From Guillardia theta CCMP2712 (taxonomy: Eukaryota > Cryptophyceae > Pyrenomonadales > Geminigeraceae): a stretch of 64,000 nt of DNA. The stretch lies in the NCBI RefSeq assembly GCF_000315625.1, contig NW_005434667.1, positions 1,046,438-1,110,437 on the forward strand, read 5' to 3'. The position numbers and the translations under genes were made by a program. Under the pieces are notes generated by a model that was not told where the DNA came from, ran no database searches, and saw only the letters and a program-made list of their open reading frames with translations. This document shows, piece after piece, positions 24,501 to 35,808 of this stretch. Numbering within the stretch: position 1 is the first letter of the stretch; every line of letters begins with the position of its first letter.

Positions 24501-27500
24501 TTTGTTTTGGATGATCCTGAGTGGGGCAGAGGCTTTCGAGAGAAACTGGGATTGTTGCTGATTGAAAGCTGCAAAGTACATGCCAATGTTTCGAATCCTG
24601 ATGTTCCAACTATAAAGGCTCTCTTGAAGATGGTAAAACTATCACACACCCTTGCACATTTTTTTGAGGATTTTGCCTGCAGGTATCATCTTACTTGGCA
24701 TCGAACGGGGTTTGGACTAAGTATGAAACTTTGAAGAGTTCGGCGAGTTATCACAAAGCTGTCAATCGGTTTGTACCCACATATGCAGTCACTGGATTGT
24801 GACATTTATGCCAGATCTTGGTTCCAAGGCAAAGAATCGGCATACTCGAGGCCTCTTCTCGTATGGCGATCATATGCTTTGATGGGAAAGCGATTGGACA
24901 TGGGAGTCTTTGAAGCCAATGGAGTTGTCTCGGATCTTTTGAAGCATTTGTCATCGATGTGTGTTCATGACTTTTCAATGGTGAGAAAAAAGGCTCAGAA
25001 AGTCTTGCCAAAAGTGATTCGCCGCTTTCCATACCTGCATGTGCAATGTCTGACACAGGTTCTTTCAACCCTGAGCGATGCAAACTCGTCCAAGGGTGCC
25101 CTGAAGGGAGTCATCTTCACAGTTCAGACTAATCAAGCTATGAAGAAGATTGTAAGGAACTGGAGCTTGAGCAAATTTCTCTTGAATGGGTTATTGGGGT
25201 CACATCAATATGATGAAATCAAAATTCAAGTGCGACTCTCTCAATTGTGGAGTACCTATGTCAAGCATTGGTTCGCCTTGCCTTTTGGAGGCCTCAAACA
25301 CTCTGATAGCCTGATGACCGATGTTGACGTCACAAGCGCTTTCTCACAAGAAATGGTAAAGAAATTGTTTGAGTCTGGGAGAAATTCCTCCACTTACCGT
25401 GCCAAGAAGAGCCAGGAAACTTATGAAGGCCTAGTACAACTCATGAAATTTCAACTTGATGGATCATCAGGTACGAGCTCAAGCTCGGTTCACTGGAGAT
25501 ACGTGGTACTCGCAACTTCCAGTTTGATTCTGCTTTCAATGCGACAAGACTGCACGCCAGACCTCAAAGTTGTTGAATATGTTATTCATGGCCTCAACAG
25601 TGATATTTTACCACTTCGTCAACTCTGTCGTGCTGTTTTATTCAACTTCAGCTTGATTTATTCAGTGAATCGTGCGAAAGATTGTATGGAAACAGAAGGG
25701 AGCACTGCTGATACAGGCATTGAAGGCGCAGATAATCAACTGAACCCTCAGAACTTTGAGATGCCAATAGACCAAGAATTCGAGGGACCCTTCTCTGATG
25801 AGCCATGGCAAGCGTCGGAGACAAAGAAGCAAGAGCTTTGGTCCAATTCTGCAGTGATGGATCTGATTGATAGCTTGCTTTCACAGTCCGATTGGTTCAA
25901 GAGCGTGGTTGAGAAGATCAGCAATGATCACAGACTTAGCGGGGATGAAAGGGCTCAAACTCAATCCAGCAATGCGCCTTCCATGCCTGCAGCTTCAGTT
26001 GCAGTACGCAGCTTGGTGGCTTCCCGATGGTTCTGGCCAAGAACAAGCGCTGCACCTCTATCGAAAGATTTCAACCTAGATAACATGTTTGCCATTGAGT
26101 ATCTCATGCTCACAGCTGGACCAGATGCATCCTTGAATGCCCTTCCAGCTATCGAGGAGCTGGCGGGAAAAGTTGATGACCGCGAGAATCAATGTGCCGC
26201 TGCTGAAATCTTGGCTGGTGTCATACGAGCAAGCAATCACTGGCAGAATGTGCAAGGCACACAAATCCGTCAAAAACTTGGCTCCATCTTGAAGGAAACT
26301 CTGAGCCGAGCTGCCCCCGACACCGTTGGGGATTGGTGCGAAATGATTCGCTTTTCGACATCCAATCGTGATCCAAGGAGGTTCAACTGGCTCAGCAGAA
26401 TTGTAGGGTCACTGTGCGCTGCCAACAATGATTCCGCCTTGTATCTGGTGAGACAAGACAGATGGTGATCATTCCAGCTGCCTGATTCTTTCTTGATTCC
26501 AGGTGAAGGGCCTCAAGCTTCAGCAGTGTCTCCTCATGGAGTTTGGGTGGAAAGGACTTCCTGTTGCTCGGATCTTGAATGAGACGAGCCGTCGTCTGAT
26601 CGGAAACAGCTCCAAGTTAGTCCGCGAGGAGTGCGGACGATCTCTCCTACAAATCAGCCGCGGCTTTAGCGGCACCGGCGAAGTTCGCATGACTGATCAG
26701 ACTATCGTGTTGGGCAAAATCATTCCAGACTTTGAGCTGGTGGACTGGATCACTGAGGATATGACCAGACTTTACAACCTCTACTTCAGCAATCGCCCGA
26801 CAGAGGGTTCACAGCAGCTCATGGAGCTCAAGAATCAGATCGAAGGCGTCATCTACTACTTCATGCACTCGTGCCGATTAGGATACTCCACGTCGGTAAA
26901 GAAGTACCTAGTGCAGGCGATCTCCTTGTTCTTGATCATACAGGAAGACTCGGACAGAGAGTTCGCCAAGGTAGAGTTGTCGACTTGGTCGGTTTGTTCT
27001 GATGTATATCGACAGGTTGGACAGATTGCCTTGGAGCTGATTGCCAGAACTTTGAGAGACAGGCAAACGGCGGCTGCTGTGCTTGGACGGGTGGAAGAGC
27101 TCCTGTCTAGCTCTCAGAGCTGGAGAGTTCGTGCGGGAACCGTTGACTTTATCCGCGAGCTTGGTCACTCGCATGTCTTGGAGGTAGACATCAAGAACAA
27201 GGCCTTCGAGCTCCTTCATCGTCTCATCAGCGACCCGGTGGTTGAAGTCAGGATCTCTGCGAGCCAATCTCTTGCGTCGATACTGCGAGCCTTCTCTGAA
27301 GAGAAGGTCACCTACCTCCTGTCCCTGGCGCCAAAGCCAAAGCGGAGAGGAGCCAAGATGCAGAAGGAGATGTCTGAGAGTGAGCGTAGCGCAGCTCTTG
27401 TGACTCGTCATGCAAAGGTGCGAAGAAGGGGAGGGTGAACGAGGTGCTCAGGGGGAAATTGAATGGTGCGAAGTGGCATTGGGGAAAAATCTGATGCCCT

Positions 27501-27755
27501 CTTGAGCAGGTGCTCGGCGTCTCTTCTGCCATCATCTCGAGCCCAACTGACTTGCCAGCTTGGATGCCTGACGCTGTTTGTACTCTCTGCCTGCTGCATG
27601 ATGAGGACCCGATCATCCGCAACTCCATCACTCGAACCCTCGCCGACTTCCGCAAGAGCCACGAAGACATGTGGGAGACTATCAGGATGACGTGGAACGA
27701 AGAGCAGTTTCGCCTCGTCACCGAGAATGCAGGGACCTTATCCTACTACTCATGA
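21532..27755 (+). CDS. PSME4: Proteasome activator PA200/Blm10 (PSME4-like)
   Basis: PA200 caps the 20S proteasome as a single large HEAT-repeat solenoid and promotes ATP- and ubiquitin-independent degradation. The gene runs from MASLAAKWIGVKDG at 21532 through about a dozen exons with mostly 45-60-nt introns; the longest coding exons are 23040-24631, about 24770-26443 and 26503-27417. Recognisable blocks are YRNDGDLYHEANVAMALSEV, DFVPNIWKL-type segments such as EFREIWKLVPNCTEW, LNYSKRLGMESGKHKAKKPW (very close to the family), SSKGALKGVIF, and the C-terminal DEDPIIRNSITRTLADFRKS and HEDMWETIRMTW. The protein ends in YYS; PA200 and Blm10 usually end in YYA, the HbYX-type tail that docks in the 20S alpha-ring pockets. 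The exact middle exon borders near 22020-22500 and 24630-24780 are not fully resolved. Confidence 0.85.
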
Positions 27756-27835
27756 AGGCGAAGTTCTAGAGATTTTTGTAGGTTTTTTATTTACATAGTA
27801 CAACAAAAAACAGAGAAACAATAAACAACGACAAA

Positions 27836-29237
27836 TCACTTGGCAGGACAGCGTATGTACACGTGCAAGTGAAAGAGATTGATACTTAAACCGTCCGCCA
27901 TGTTGTCGTCGTGGTTCCACTCAATCGCTTCAGGCAGGTTATCTGCCAGCCACTTGTTGACGAAATCTTCGATTTCGGGTTCGGTCAACCAGGCTCTGCT
28001 CCATAGAGTCCAATGAGTAACACCATTTGGGGTATCATAAGGAAACATGTTGGGTTCAAGAACAATGGGAGCCTTATCGAGGACAGTCTTCATGATCACG
28101 TCCTCTCGGGAGCCGAAGTGAGAGTCGAGGTAGTCCATGTGCAGGAACTTGCGCTTCTTCAACGCTTTCGACCTTCGATAGTATTCCAACGTAAGTGTAC
28201 GAGGGTATCTAGGTACCGTCTTCGTGGAAGAAGCTTCTTGAGGTGGTTCTTCAGGTGATTCTTCCGCCGTTCGCTTTCGCTTGCCTACGATGTTCTTCTG
28301 CGTACAGTCCAACTCTTCTGGTGAGGATGTAAAGGAACTCTCGAACCTTTGATCTCTTTGATCCGGAGAATCTTGTATGTCGTGGAGGTAGGCAACGTCG
28401 TCATGGAATGGAGATAGCGTGTCTGCAACGCTGTGCTCCTCGTCGCGATCTTCTTGGTTGCAAGAGGTCTGACATGGGCGATCTTTATCAGAGGCTTCCC
28501 TGCTTTCTGCGGAACAATCAAACGAATGAGACGCTTTGTCCTCACTGCAATCATATCGATCTGCGTAGCCGAAAGGAAAGAGCTGAAGGACTGATGGTGC
28601 AGAGCCGCATCTTCTTGCCTCAGGCCTCACGCGAGTTGGAGATGCCTCTCGGGAAGGACATGGTGAGGCACGAGGGGACGGAGAAGGCGAGTCTGCAATC
28701 AAGTAATCCTTCGAACAATCTGCAATCTCACGCGCAAAGCTTCCATTTACTGCGCAAACCTGCCCGTTGACCGTGATAGTGTCCGGGAAGACAGGTGTTG
28801 TTCGATAATTGTTTGGTTTGGCCTCGAATCCAAGGTAAAGAACCGCAAGGCCCCTGTGAACAGGCGCACAAAAGTTCTTATGAACGGCAGTCACCGAACC
28901 TCCATCAACATTCATCACAGCATTCCACATCTTTACGATTTTGGCTTCACGAAGCTCAAAAGACATGGTCCAACCGTTGACGCCAAACCTATTCCTGCGC
29001 GAACCAGTATTGCAGTCCACAACCACAGTAACATCCACGTAATACCCACTAGCCCAACACTCACGTACTGTGTAATCAACAGAGACGATTGAGAGGGGAG
29101 TGTTTTGACGAGAATGCATTGATTCTGTTAAAAGAGTTAGTTATTTCAGGCAACAAGTTTCTCAAGAGAATACCTGATGGCTTCACGTCTTTGATCAGAT
29201 TTTGAATGTTTTCAGAAGCGACAGGCATCATCTGCAT
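27836..29237 (-). CDS. CBM2-like carbohydrate-binding module fused to DUF3605-like domain
   Basis: Exons 29237-29174 and 29124-27836 join to 450 residues, starting MQMMPVASENIQNLIKDVKP. Residues about 33-145 follow the family 2 carbohydrate-binding fold: VDYTVRECWASGYYVDVTVV, then FGVNGWTMSFEL, IVKMWNAVMNVDGGSVTAVH, LYLGFEAKPNN and ITVNGQVC, keeping three Trp residues in the usual places. A Ser/Pro/Asp-rich linker includes a basic KRKR. The last 125 residues (EPNMFPYDTPNGVTHWTLWS and LSINLFHLHVYIRC) resemble the DUF3605 pattern of an Asn-Pro-Tyr loop, an H-x3-W motif and an FHxHVY end. No signal peptide is visible, so a cytosolic or nuclear location is inferred. Converges with PSME4, whose stop is 80 bases away. 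Confidence 0.65.
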
Positions 29238-29239
29238 GA

Positions 29240-29930
29240 TTCAAGTGCGAACTGATCCTCTTCCAACAAGAAAAGGCAACAGAGAAGTCCACCAGAGAAA
29301 GATGTTTTGAGCAGAAAAGAAGGGTCTGACAATGAACGACCTGGCTATCAGCAGAACTGCAGGGACCGATGCCAGGGTCCACCTAACAGATGGTCAAGAT
29401 TCAAGATCAAGGGGCGGTGATCGATTTCGATTGGAGAAACCCGACTTGTGCAGGAAGATGAACTCCTTTGTTGAAGATCAAGTAAAGCTGTGCAGGTAGG
29501 ATAAGTCACCCGCTGGTTTCCACGGCTCACCAAGAACAGAAGCTGTGAATGGGAGCAATGTAGAGGGAATAATCCACAGTAAGAAGCTCAAGGCCCTTCA
29601 AACTATGCTAACTTGAAGATAGATTTCTACAGTCTTGATGAGACTTGCAGCTGAAGAGGAGAGACGAGACCCCGACAAACTCTGTAAACCTCCCAACTGG
29701 TGCAACTGCTACTTTTCAATGCGGTTGCAAAGACAGGAGGAGATCGAAGGACACGGAAAGCAGAAGCGCAATCAGTGATGATAAGCAGGGCTTGGAGAAG
29801 GAGGAGATGCGGCAGGAGCGATAGGAGTAGCGTTAGCACCAGCAAGAAGAAACAGGCGCGCAATGGCAGCGGCAGCGGCGAGGAGTGTGCGATGGCCGAG
29901 GGGCTATGGCTCTACCTTGGGGGTAGGGGT
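29240..29930. other. Region with unassigned short open frames
   Basis: Several short frames exist on both strands, none with start, splice sites and composition that agree. On the reverse strand, 29627-29863 gives a hydrophobic leader (ACFFLLVLTLLLSLLPHLLL) followed by CASAF, reminiscent of a signal peptide with a plastid-type ASAF site, but it has no ATG and its continuation is unclear. Parts at 29345-29600 could be further exons. A real small gene is possible; I cannot support one. Confidence 0.25.
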
Positions 29931-30115
29931 CCTTCCTGAACGGGTGGGTAGTTGTGTTGTAAGGTCCAGGTGGGTGGTGGATCAGAAATACCCCTGACAT
30001 ATCTTCCGCAACTAAGAGGAATAAGTAGGGGTACTATTCTGTTTAGAAGAATCGAGAAGTCGCGAGCACCATGGTAGGGTGATTTCTTTCAGGGGTGGGG
30101 GGTACCTTCTGCGAT
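29922..30115. promoter_or_regulatory. GGGGTA-motif cluster
   Basis: Contains GGGGGTAGGGGTCC near 29923, GTAGGGGTACT near 30025 and GGGGGGTACC near 30098. The DNA becomes AT-rich from 30130 to 30450. The nearest downstream gene is FabI; the nearest upstream start is the CBM2-fusion gene. Confidence 0.4.
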
Positions 30116-30499
30116 TAAAACAAGGGTGGCGCTTTTTCATCGAGTTTATTTTCCTCGTACTAACTGACTATCTATAATATAGTTATTCTATGGTATTTGT
30201 ACGTAAATAGGTAAATAGGTAAGTAAGAATTCGTTTCTTTGTTCTTATTTCATAATATTAAAATTAAAGACTATATAAAATTTGGTACTGAAACTTATAT
30301 AATGGTAAAGATTTCATCGTTCGAGGTACAAACAGGCGAAATAAATACTTTCGAACAGAGAGTTTTAGACTCGCAGTCCGCCTCGCTGATACAGATACAA
30401 AACTCAAAAAGACAGCGAATACAAGTTAAAGATCAAGCGATCCGAGATGCGACCATCGTTGTTTGCTTTTGGCGGAACATCCTAGCTGGTCCCCCTTCA

Positions 30500-30660
30500 A
30501 CTTTCCCTCCCCCTCCCCCTCCCCCTCTCCCTCTCCCTCTCCCTCTGGGTCCTGCTCTTCCTCTAATCCCCCTTTCTCCCTCCCAATTTCCCCCTCGCCC
30601 CCCCCCCCCCCCGCCTCTCCCTCTCCTTTTCTTCCTACCTACTTGTCTCCTCCCAGACTC
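30500..30660. repeat. Pyrimidine-rich low-complexity tract
   Basis: CCCTCC/CCCTCT hexamers (30505-30545) and a C run (30597-30613) dominate. It may be an intron or promoter of the FabI gene. Any upstream targeting exon would have to lie 5' of it. Confidence 0.7.
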
Positions 30661-30755
30661 ACCTCCACCTCAATTTTTCTTATTTGCCTTACACTCTTAC
30701 ATTCTACTGCGCCTCTCAACTGATACTCAAAAAGATTGGTCAGAAGAGCGTGAAG

Positions 30756-32031
30756 ATGCCGGGCTACCATTTAAACCTACAGGGGAAGGTGTGGCATGCT
30801 CTTGATCTCCAACACTGTTGTTGCTCTTAGTCTCTTTCCCGCGTGACTTCCAGCTGATCCTCGCGCCTCATGTTCAGGTGGCATTTGTAGCTGGTATAGC
30901 TGATGCGAATGGGTATGGATGGGCCATTTCAAGGCAACTATGCAATGCAGGAGCATCAGTCCTAGCTGGAACTTGGCCACCTGCACTGAAAATCTTCAAG
31001 AGAGGGTTGGAGAGAGGGTTTGGTGACAAGCAGCTGCTTGCTGACGGGTCAGCAATGAAGTTTCAAGGGATCTATCCTCTTGATGGTCAGCTACTCGTCG
31101 GTGTTGACTTTGATTGACCTGCTTCACACAGTCAACTACTCTGAACCAGAGGAGATTCCCGAGCACGTAAAGGGCAGCAGGAGATATGCAGATGTGCAGG
31201 ACTATGACATTAGGACGTGCTCAGAGCGTGTGAAGAGGGACGTGGGTAAAATCGATATCCTCGTTCATGCTGTTGCGAATGCTCCCGAAGTTCAAAAGCC
31301 GCTCATCGACACCTCGCGGGAAGGGAAGGGGCCCTCCCAACTCGAGTAGCTTCTGACGTGTGTTATGCTCAGCTATCTAGCGGCTGTCTCCGCTTCGTCC
31401 TATTCGTGGGTCTCGATGGTCAGGCACTTTGGGGGGATCATGCGGCCGGGCGGGTCGTGCCTATCCCTCTCGTTCATCGCCTCAGAGCGCGTCATACCCG
31501 GCTATGGAGGCGGCATGTCTTCTGCTAAGGCTCAGCTGGAGAGCGATACCCGCGTACTGGCATACGAGGCTGGTCGGAGGTTCGGCATCCGGGTGAACTC
31601 GATCTCTGCTGGCCCCCTGCTTTCACGTGCTGCCAGCGCGATTGAGAATGTAAGAGGAGATGCAACAAGAAGGGAGACCGGGGAAGATGAACTTTGAACA
31701 GGGCGGAGGAGAGAGCTTCATACACTCTTACATCAAGTTTCACGAGGAGCACTCCCCGCTTCAGCGGAAGATGGATGCTGATGACGTTGGAAGGGCTGCT
31801 CTTGCACTCTGCTCAGATTTGTCTACTGCTGTAAGATATTGTCCTTGATCGATTCTGCTTTGAAATTCCCACAAACTTCAGGTTACTGGCGTTTGTCTGC
31901 ATGTAGACAACGGAATGCACTGTATGGGGTTTACAGGCAGTGAATCGTCTGCAGCATGCGCGTGGTGGAATCCTGACCTTGCAACAGGAGAAAAAACAAA
32001 TCGTTCCCCTGCAAATGTACCGTCCGATTGA
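30756..32031 (+). CDS. fabI: Enoyl-[acyl-carrier-protein] reductase (NADH), FabI type
   Basis: FabI performs the last reduction of type II fatty-acid elongation, normally in the plastid in algae. Six exons (30756-30788, 30878-31085, 31132-31330, 31373-31649, 31702-31830, 31882-32031) give 331 residues in phase. Landmarks: [17 protein letters not shown] (NAD-binding start), [64 protein letters not shown] with the catalytic Y-x6-[20 protein letters not shown] and DNGMHCMGF. This is the plant/cyanobacterial form with the GTWPP insertion. The third intron (31331-31372) needs a GC donor. The N-terminus from ATG 30756 ([11 protein letters not shown]) has no targeting peptide; the frame stays open upstream of it, so a leader exon is likely and the start is provisional. 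Confidence 0.9.
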
Positions 32032-32082
32032 CAATCGAACATGTACATATACGTCGACAAAAACAAAAATTCGATTCGACAT

Positions 32083-34460
32083 TTATTTCACTGGCGATCG
32101 CTGCTTCTGCAAGATGTTGTCAACAAAAGCTGATTTGAACTTCTTTGCGGATTCAGGCTCCCCTCCAGTGCTGGAATTCAGCTTGTTCACTTCGACCCGC
32201 GATCTTGAGTTGGAGTCGAGGCTGACCCTATGAACCCTGTGGATTTGTACATTATCCTTTGGATGCCATATCTCCCCCGATTCCTTCCCCTCCCTATATG
32301 CCTTCACTCCAACCTTTGAGTACGGCTCGACGAAATGACTGTCAATTGTTCTCGCGAGCTGCATCATTTCCCTCATCGAGCTGTCGAGAATACTGTTCTT
32401 CTCTCGCCCTATCGTCTTGTTGAAATCTGGGCTGGCACTGCGAAGTGAGCCCTGCGCTTGTCGCACTCCGTCCCAGTAGTCCAGGCCGTGTAGCCCTCCT
32501 GCTCCTGTCTTCTGCATCACTCCGCCGTGACTTTCCCGACCCACCTGTTTCGAGATTCGGACAGGGGACAACGATCGGGGGCGGAGGACAGCGTAGTTCG
32601 GCTCTCCATCGTGGTTGGTGTGCAAGTCCTCGTCTTCGACCGACGACAGGGGCACTCGGTTCGTCATCTTGTCGAACCTGGGAACGGAGGAAGGACGAGG
32701 ATAGACGAGGGAGAAGGAGGGGTCATGAGCCCATTCTGATCTTGATGAAGTCTTCAGCTTCTCTGCATGCGAAGAGTTTGACTTGCGCATCTCAAAGGAT
32801 GGGATGTGTCTTGACATTGGATGCGACTCCTTGAGATTGAAGAGATGTAGGTTGCTGTTTGACTCCTCTCGCAGATCCAATCCCAAAGGGACTGCTTTTT
32901 CAATCATGATGTCAACAGATTTCTATTTGCTCAGAAAAACAAGTTTCACCTTTGCCCGAAGACGTCCATTTCCTTGGAAGCATTGTCTTCATGTTGACAC
33001 TTGCCTTGTTGTTCTGTACCAAGCAGTCTGAGAAACCACCTATGACAATGACGTCTTACATTCGGATGCGTCGCATGGAACCAATTCCTCTGCTCACTCC
33101 AGCGGATGGGATCCGCAACTTTCGGGTAGTAGGGAGTCCTGTGGCTCAGCATTGACAATCGCTCACAAACATCAACACAGGTGCTTACGCTGCTGTTCTT
33201 TCGGGTGTTACATAGCCTGCAAACTCACTGCGTCAAACACTGGGAGATGAGCAGAGCGAGCTGAAGCAAGGGTCACCCAATCGTTCTAACGCATCGTTGT
33301 GGTCTCGTCCACTCCTGGAGAGGTCAGGGGTAGGTGTGTGTCTGGGAAGCATCTCAGGAGGCAACAAGTTGAAACAGGGAGCTAAGTCACCTCTTTGTGA
33401 TCTCCAGAATCTCAACAGAAGGCGAGTACTCCAGGTCAAACATTTCCTTGCGAGAAAGAGCCAGGTAGCCTGCGATGAGAGCTCGGTCTCCAACAAATCT
33501 TCCACTGGTCTTGTTGAAATCTTGCGTCTTTTCCGGTCTCAACCATGAGTTCTGATCAGTGGATTGGATTTCCGAAGGGTCATGACCTGCAAAGAAGTGA
33601 GGATACAGCAGTGCAAGCACATCTTTGCAAGAATTCGAACCTCTTCGGAAAGACACTTGAGAGATGCTCTCTTGCAAATCTCTCGAATTCTCCTTCTGTC
33701 ATACTCATAATCAGTGCCTTACGCTCTCCAGACAAAGGGATCAACCCGTTCTTGGGGGGAGAACATGAGGCGTTCTTCCTCTCCTCTCAGATTGAAAGGG
33801 CTGCTTGTCATCTCGTTCTCGACGGACTTTGAGATTGAGCTGTTGGTAAACAGTCACACTATCTCTCTCAAACTCTCTTGTCAAGGTTGCCTGGGAGCAT
33901 ACTCGAAGCTCTTGCTCCTCGTGAAGTGTGTTTCAGACACCTTGAAGTGCCCTTGAGGCGACGATGACCTCACGTTGTGCTGCTTTGCTGCAATGTAGCA
34001 GAGTCTGGCTGTCTTCGGTCTCACAAGCTCATAGCTAGCATCGTAATGCCCGATCGGAGGCACAGCAGCATCTGATGGGCACATTGAGGACACAACACAA
34101 GAGGCATGAGAGGGTCTTCACATCGTTTGTCCTGCATCTTGTAATAGACTGACTCCTTTCTTTCTGGTGCAAGAAAACTTGAGGAAGGAAGAACGAGCTT
34201 CTCCTGTTGCCTCCATCAATTCCGACTGACAACGCATCAAATCTTCACCTTAGGGGGCTTAGCATCCAGCTCCCGGCTTCCTCGTTGAGAGATAAATCGA
34301 TTCTCGTGGAGTTTGTCTGCCTGCCTCTTCCTCATCTTGGACGCTCGTAAGCTGTTCTTGTCTTCCAAGGACACCAGGTGCTGGAACGGATTACGTGTAG
34401 TCGAGGAAGAATCCTGAAGGGACTCGGATCGTGGGGAAGAGAGCATGACTGCATGTCGGC
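32083..34460 (-). CDS. Multi-exon protein with PDFxKxxGR-type repeats, probably cytoskeletal
   Basis: The largest exon, ending at 32083, holds a polar chain of about 270 residues. Upstream exons connect by short introns: TPYYPKVADPIRWSEQRNWF (33150-33080), PTPDLSRSGRDHNDALERL (about 33350-33290), HDPSEIQSTDQNSWLRPEKT (about 33595-33405), PPIGHYDASYELVRPKTARL (about 34060-33940), and a 5' exon beginning near 34460 with MLSSPRSESLQDSSSTTRNP. A short motif recurs: PDLSRSGRD, QDFNKTSGRF, PDFNKTIGRE, with weaker PRFDKMTNR and VRISKQVGRE. Such short basic repeats and the PPIGHY element resemble sperm-tail PG-rich and microtubule-associated ciliary proteins, but I cannot name a family. Several borders between 33650 and 33940 are unresolved. 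Confidence 0.5.
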
Positions 34461-34719
34461 CACGATCTACATGAAAATCTACAATCTGAGTATTGACTTC
34501 CGAAAGAGACACGAAGCTGTTTTACAAGTCACATGGAGGAAAGAGAAGTTCAATGGAGAGTCTCGACCTTATCTCCCTGCTCCTTCTTGTCTGCTGTCTG
34601 CTGCTTTCCAACGATTCTCTGATGGATCTGAGGCTGGAAGCATTCGACAGTGACTTGCCTATCCTCGAGAAGGACTCAAGGTCGAACTCAGAGCTCATCC
34701 TTCCTCCCAGTCCCGCAGT

Positions 34720-35140
34720 CCCTCTGCGGGTTCCTTACATCAGCCGCCGCCGCAGGCTCACCCGGGCTAGAGCGCCAACACCATCGGGCAACCGTTGGGC
34801 AGTCGGGCGGAACGGTTCCGGACCTACTACTAGGCTGGTACTGTATGATTCAGTGCCCGGGCTGCCAGAGCCGCTGAGCGCCGGGCACGGTGGGTCACCG
34901 TGGCACAGTGCGGCCAGCGGCCACGACCTCAGCTGCACTGGGGTTGAACAAGACCGGACAGTCTTCAAGGCTTACTAAGATCAACATGATTGAGCATAGT
35001 AAACGGGGCCCATAACCGACGGAGTACAAGTCTAACAAACTTTCCTCGTACTCCGACCTCAGAGCGGGGCCTTGCCCGGAGTCGGCCCCGGCGCCGAGGC
35101 TCGCCGATTCCGATCGTGGTGGGCCAACTCCCCGCTCGTA
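34720..35140. other. GC-rich island with no supported gene
   Basis: High-GC DNA with many CCGG, GGCCCC and GCGCCG steps stands out from the AT-rich DNA after 35240. Short frames cross it on both strands but none looks like protein. It is similar in composition to the island at 21000-21300, though I see no long shared sequence. From 35240 to 35670 the DNA is AT-rich and I see nothing in it. Confidence 0.45.
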
Positions 35141-35808
35141 CCAACAACTTCTTCATAATAGCCTTGAGTCATCAGCTCATCAGTCACAGCCCGGCTAGCA
35201 GCGCTCGGTCTATGTATGTTTGTACTATGTTTGGAGATTGACTAAAACTTGTACCCAATGGAATTGCCTCCTTCGAACACGAGAACGAGAGAACTTTACT
35301 ACTATGTACGCATGCGTGAAGTAAAATAATGCTATTATTAGATATTCAATAACGTTTTATGCAAGGTTCCCGTTTTAAAACATAGTAGATACTAGCTATT
35401 TACTAGTAAATGTATAAACCATATGTAAATGTCGTATATAATAAATGTTTTAGGGAAGTCAAACAATATTTCAAAAGCATTACCAAAGTTTGAACATTCA
35501 GTGAAATTTTCAAAATCTTTCCTCAAATCTTACAAGGGTGCGTGGCCATGGCGACCAGGCCAGAGAGCAACGAGAGGGATGGGCAGAAGAGGAACATCAG
35601 CAGCATATCAGTAATGCATGATTGAAGAACAAGTACTTTCTCTCTGATTCCTTCTGCTCCTTCTCCTCATCTCCGATTGGTCGATTCGAGTGTTGGTGGA
35701 GTTTGTTTCCTGTACCAAGGAGTTTCACCAGGGGGAGGTAGCTGGGAGCATGTTGACCCGGCTCATGTTCATGGCTTGTTTGTTTCTATCGCTCTGATAT
35801 ACGTCAAC

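Noticed and set aside
23267-24609. Reverse-strand frames within PSME4
   Set aside because: They lie opposite well-conserved PA200 exons and show no independent features.
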